Shown one piece after another: positions 63,101 to 64,000 of a stretch of DNA of 64,000 nt. Location: positions 38,693-102,692 of the forward strand of contig CAIXXM010000031.1 of assembly GCA_903923395.1 (NCBI GenBank), in the 5' to 3' direction. Under the pieces are notes generated by a model, which searched no databases, was not told where the DNA came from, and was given only the letters and a program-made list of their open reading frames with translations. The stretch is from an uncultured Acidobacteriia bacterium. Its GTDB lineage: Bacteria; Acidobacteriota; Terriglobia; Bryobacterales; Bryobacteraceae. The translations under genes and the position numbers were made by a program. Position 1 is the first letter of the stretch; the number at the start of each line of letters is the position of its first letter.

Positions 63101-63291
63101 AGATCACTGAGCGCCTGAATTATCAGATCCGCGCGGAAGCCTTCGATCTCTTCAATAAGGTCAATTTCGCGAACCCTGTCACCACCGTGGGTTCTTCCAC
63201 CTTCGGCCTGATCACCGGCGGCACACGCTTCCCGGCAGGCGACGGCGGTACGTCACGGCAGATCCAGTTGGCGATGAAACTGATCTTCTGA
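60199..63291 (+). CDS. TonB-dependent outer-membrane receptor (Oar-like)
   Basis: A 1030-residue outer-membrane protein with the same architecture as its divergent neighbour: signal peptide (1 to about 24), carboxypeptidase-regulatory-like domain (GSVNGSIADASGAPIANAAI, residues 27-110), plug (around 130-240, with NGRHFVDLALLIPGTVTPP and DSVNFMINGINLNDPIQNQ), and a barrel that ends in Phe (RQIQLAMKLIF). It likely imports a polymer or a metal complex. Start GTG 60199 is chosen because it fits the signal peptide. The two divergent receptors differ enough to suggest separate substrates. A terminator follows the gene. Confidence 0.93.
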   Translation: MISSISIRRLFCASSLLAMAAIQAFSQSTGSVNGSIADASGAPIANAAITLTGAGTGVERKTASDSAGLYNVPSLPVGDYRVEVKAAGMATKVVPQLTVSVGSSMQQNFTLSVASTSETIEVAASGGLIETTSVSLGAVVNQTTVQEVPLNGRHFVDLALLIPGTVTPPANGSLTAPLRGQGSFSFNSVGAREDSVNFMINGINLNDPIQNQITFQPTINTVDEFKIDNATFSAEYGRNSGSIVNIATKAGINTWHGEAYEFLRNNDLDARNFSNPTNTGSGSTLTSNPQSPFKRNQFGGDGGGAIKKDKTFVYLSYEGLRQRQAVPISTTTLTAAQVAQAQSSSDSIIKSLVSLIPAANSGTNQYVSAAVAPVNISQGTANVSQIFSTAHRLSGYYAIQKDERNEPPSTDGNSFPGGGDKRNGTRQLLTLTDSYVLSPSLVNEARLGFNRIHITFDPAAAVTASSLGINSGVASNVSLPQITVSGAFTFGGISGFPQGRGDVTAVLSDTLSWVRGNHTIKFGGEYRRANSDNFSFTPGTFTFASVTAFLADQATGFSTTASNRSNRTYVNSVGAFVTDSWKISPTLTAQLGVRYDFYGTPTEAGGRFVVFDPVTVTLQHVGSGSGPAHAYQENNTFEPRVGLAWDPFKNGKTVIRSAFAIMTDQPNLGLVTGLAGNPPYAFPVSYSPTTALPYVSFFNAYPAAGGSVAPVSVAQNYKDASVAEWNINIQHQFSNDIGVTLGYLGTKGTHLNIERNYNQLVNGARPYPALSASSPIAPGAALTNILVYESDGNSSYNGLFLTATKRMSKGFQLNGTYTWSKSIDENSRNQQGLVIQDSNNIKGDRGLSDFDARHRFVLNGVYNLPFKGNRFKEGWEVSGLFQVQSGNPLNIKTSNSAFTGSANLRPNVTGTVITGLAPATNGSASTVTWIQNPSVFVNPGNAFGNLGRNVIIGPGFNNTDFSLVKNTKITERLNYQIRAEAFDLFNKVNFANPVTTVGSSTFGLITGGTRFPAGDGGTSRQIQLAMKLIF

Positions 63292-63308
63292 GTTAGAAGC
63301 AAACAACA

Positions 63309-63347
63309 AAAAGGCCTGCCCGGTTCGCCTGGCAGGCCTTTTGTTTT
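63309..63347 (+). terminator. Intrinsic terminator of the second TonB-receptor gene
   Basis: A 12-base perfect stem (AAAAGGCCTGCC at 63309-63320 and GGCAGGCCTTTT at 63331-63342) with a 10-base loop, followed by a T-rich stretch (TTTTGTTTTT), 18 bases after the receptor stop codon. It resembles the terminator at 56477-56517 in layout and in the AAAAGGCC/GGCCTTTT core. It separates the receptor from the YXWGXW-repeat gene. Confidence 0.88.
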
Positions 63348-63400
63348 TGGATGGCCTTTCGGGTGTATGGTTGGGTTGTGTCCGTAAGGAGACACCGCAT

Positions 63401-64000
63401 ATGAAACGCAGAGCTGCCATCCTCCTTGTTCCGGCCATGGCTGCCCTCTTCGGCATGTCAGCCGTCGCGGGAATTCGAATTTCAGTGAACATCGCGCCGC
63501 CCCCGATCGTTGTGTTCGACCAGGACCCCTGTCCCGGGGACGGCTACCTCTGGACGCCCGGCTACTACCAATACGGTGACTACGGCTACTTCTGGGTTCC
63601 CGGCCACTGGGTTCTGCCTCCTGCCGAGGGCATGCTCTGGACCCCCGGTTACTGGGGTTTTGAAAGCGGAAATTACCGCTGGCATGAAGGCTATTGGGGA
63701 CGCACCGTCGGCTTCTATGGTGGAGTTAACTACGGGGGCGGCTACTTCGGCTCCGGCTTCAACGGCGGCCGCTGGGAAGGCCATGTCTTCCGGCACAACA
63801 CCGCGGTAGTGAACGTGAACGTCAACAATGTCCACAACACTTACGTGGACCGTACCGTGGTCAGGGAAAACCGCGGACCCAATCATGCGTTCAACGGCCC
63901 CGGCGGGATACAGTCCCAGCCCTCACGCGCAGAGCAGGAAGCTGCACGGGGTCCGCATCAGCCGCCAACCCGCGTGCAGGAAGATCACCGGCAGCAGGCG
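63401..64000 (+). CDS. YXWGXW-repeat exported protein (3' end beyond window)
   Basis: The first 200 codons of a gene that runs off the end of the window. A signal peptide (MKRRAAILLVPAMAALFGMS) is followed by repeats of the WxPGYW type: LWTPGYYQYGDYGYFWVPGH, LWTPGYWGFESGNYRWHEGY and a Gly/Tyr-rich section, as in YXWGXW-repeat proteins of Acidobacteriota and proteobacteria. The later part (residues 130 onward) is Asn/Val-rich, then Gln/Pro/Arg-rich. The ATG has an AAGGAG ribosome site 9 bases upstream. Function unknown; probably surface-exposed. Confidence 0.85.
   Translation, partial: MKRRAAILLVPAMAALFGMSAVAGIRISVNIAPPPIVVFDQDPCPGDGYLWTPGYYQYGDYGYFWVPGHWVLPPAEGMLWTPGYWGFESGNYRWHEGYWGRTVGFYGGVNYGGGYFGSGFNGGRWEGHVFRHNTAVVNVNVNNVHNTYVDRTVVRENRGPNHAFNGPGGIQSQPSRAEQEAARGPHQPPTRVQEDHRQQA

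Overview
The window reads as a chromosomal segment of a free-living Acidobacteriota bacterium, most likely of the Bryobacterales/Solibacter group. The strongest taxonomic clue is the C-terminal domain of the polysaccharide lyase at 27796-30774, which looks like the Solibacter-type C-terminal domain (TIGR03437). The rest of the repertoire fits: Oar-like TonB-dependent receptors with a carboxypeptidase-regulatory-like N-terminus, a DUF1501 protein paired with a planctomycete-type cytochrome c (PSD1) protein, a sortilin-like beta-propeller protein, a YXWGXW-repeat protein, and many exported hydrolases. These assignments come from recognising motifs, not from searches. Coding density is high, no gene-free stretch exceeds 300 bases, and I see no rRNA, tRNA, CRISPR array or insertion sequence.

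Layout. 1-5.2 kb: small transaldolase, membrane protein, A/B-barrel protein, APC permease, zinc-ribbon methyltransferase and a GT-C-like membrane protein, all on +. 5.2-7.5 kb (-): ispG, DUF2203 protein and a ParE-type toxin-antitoxin pair. 7.6-12.2 kb (+): metallo-beta-lactamase-fold hydrolase, then membrane proteins including an HGSNAT-like acyltransferase and two overlapping DUF2157-like proteins. 12.3-16 kb (-): PqqD-like/Memo fusion, M48 protease, quinone-oxidoreductase-like dehydrogenase, coiled-coil protein. 16-18.5 kb: small exported protein with MarR regulator, ankyrin membrane protein, sulfotransferase. 18.5-23 kb (-): DUF1501/PSD1 pair. 23.3-30.8 kb: sulfatase, a second HGSNAT-like acetyltransferase, beta-propeller protein, TIM-barrel isomerase and PL8 lyase, together resembling a sulfated glycosaminoglycan-degradation locus.

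30.9-43 kb: decayed VapBC-like module, PEP-CTERM protein, truB with a glutaminyl-cyclase-like M28 enzyme, helical exported protein, M20 peptidase, a surface-polysaccharide-like trio (two methyltransferases and a GT2) divergent from a RodZ-like protein, pgsA, hflX and hfq. 43-50.6 kb: FAH-family enzyme, orphan ExbD, cysteine dioxygenase, second M20 peptidase, unknown Tat-type exported protein, VOC protein, PIN/antitoxin pair, class V aminotransferase. 50.6-64 kb: GT39 protein, VPS10-like propeller protein, old-yellow-enzyme reductase, two divergent TonB-dependent receptors each followed by a clear intrinsic terminator, and the start of a YXWGXW-repeat protein that runs off the window.

The points most worth checking are: hflX, whose N-terminal domain follows the hfq stop codon in the same frame with no ATG/GTG/TTG start; the lyase/sulfatase/acetyltransferase neighbourhood; the PqqD-like domain fused to Memo; a cysteine dioxygenase retaining the Cys and Tyr that form the mammalian crosslink; and an animal-type glutaminyl cyclase signature in the M28 protein.
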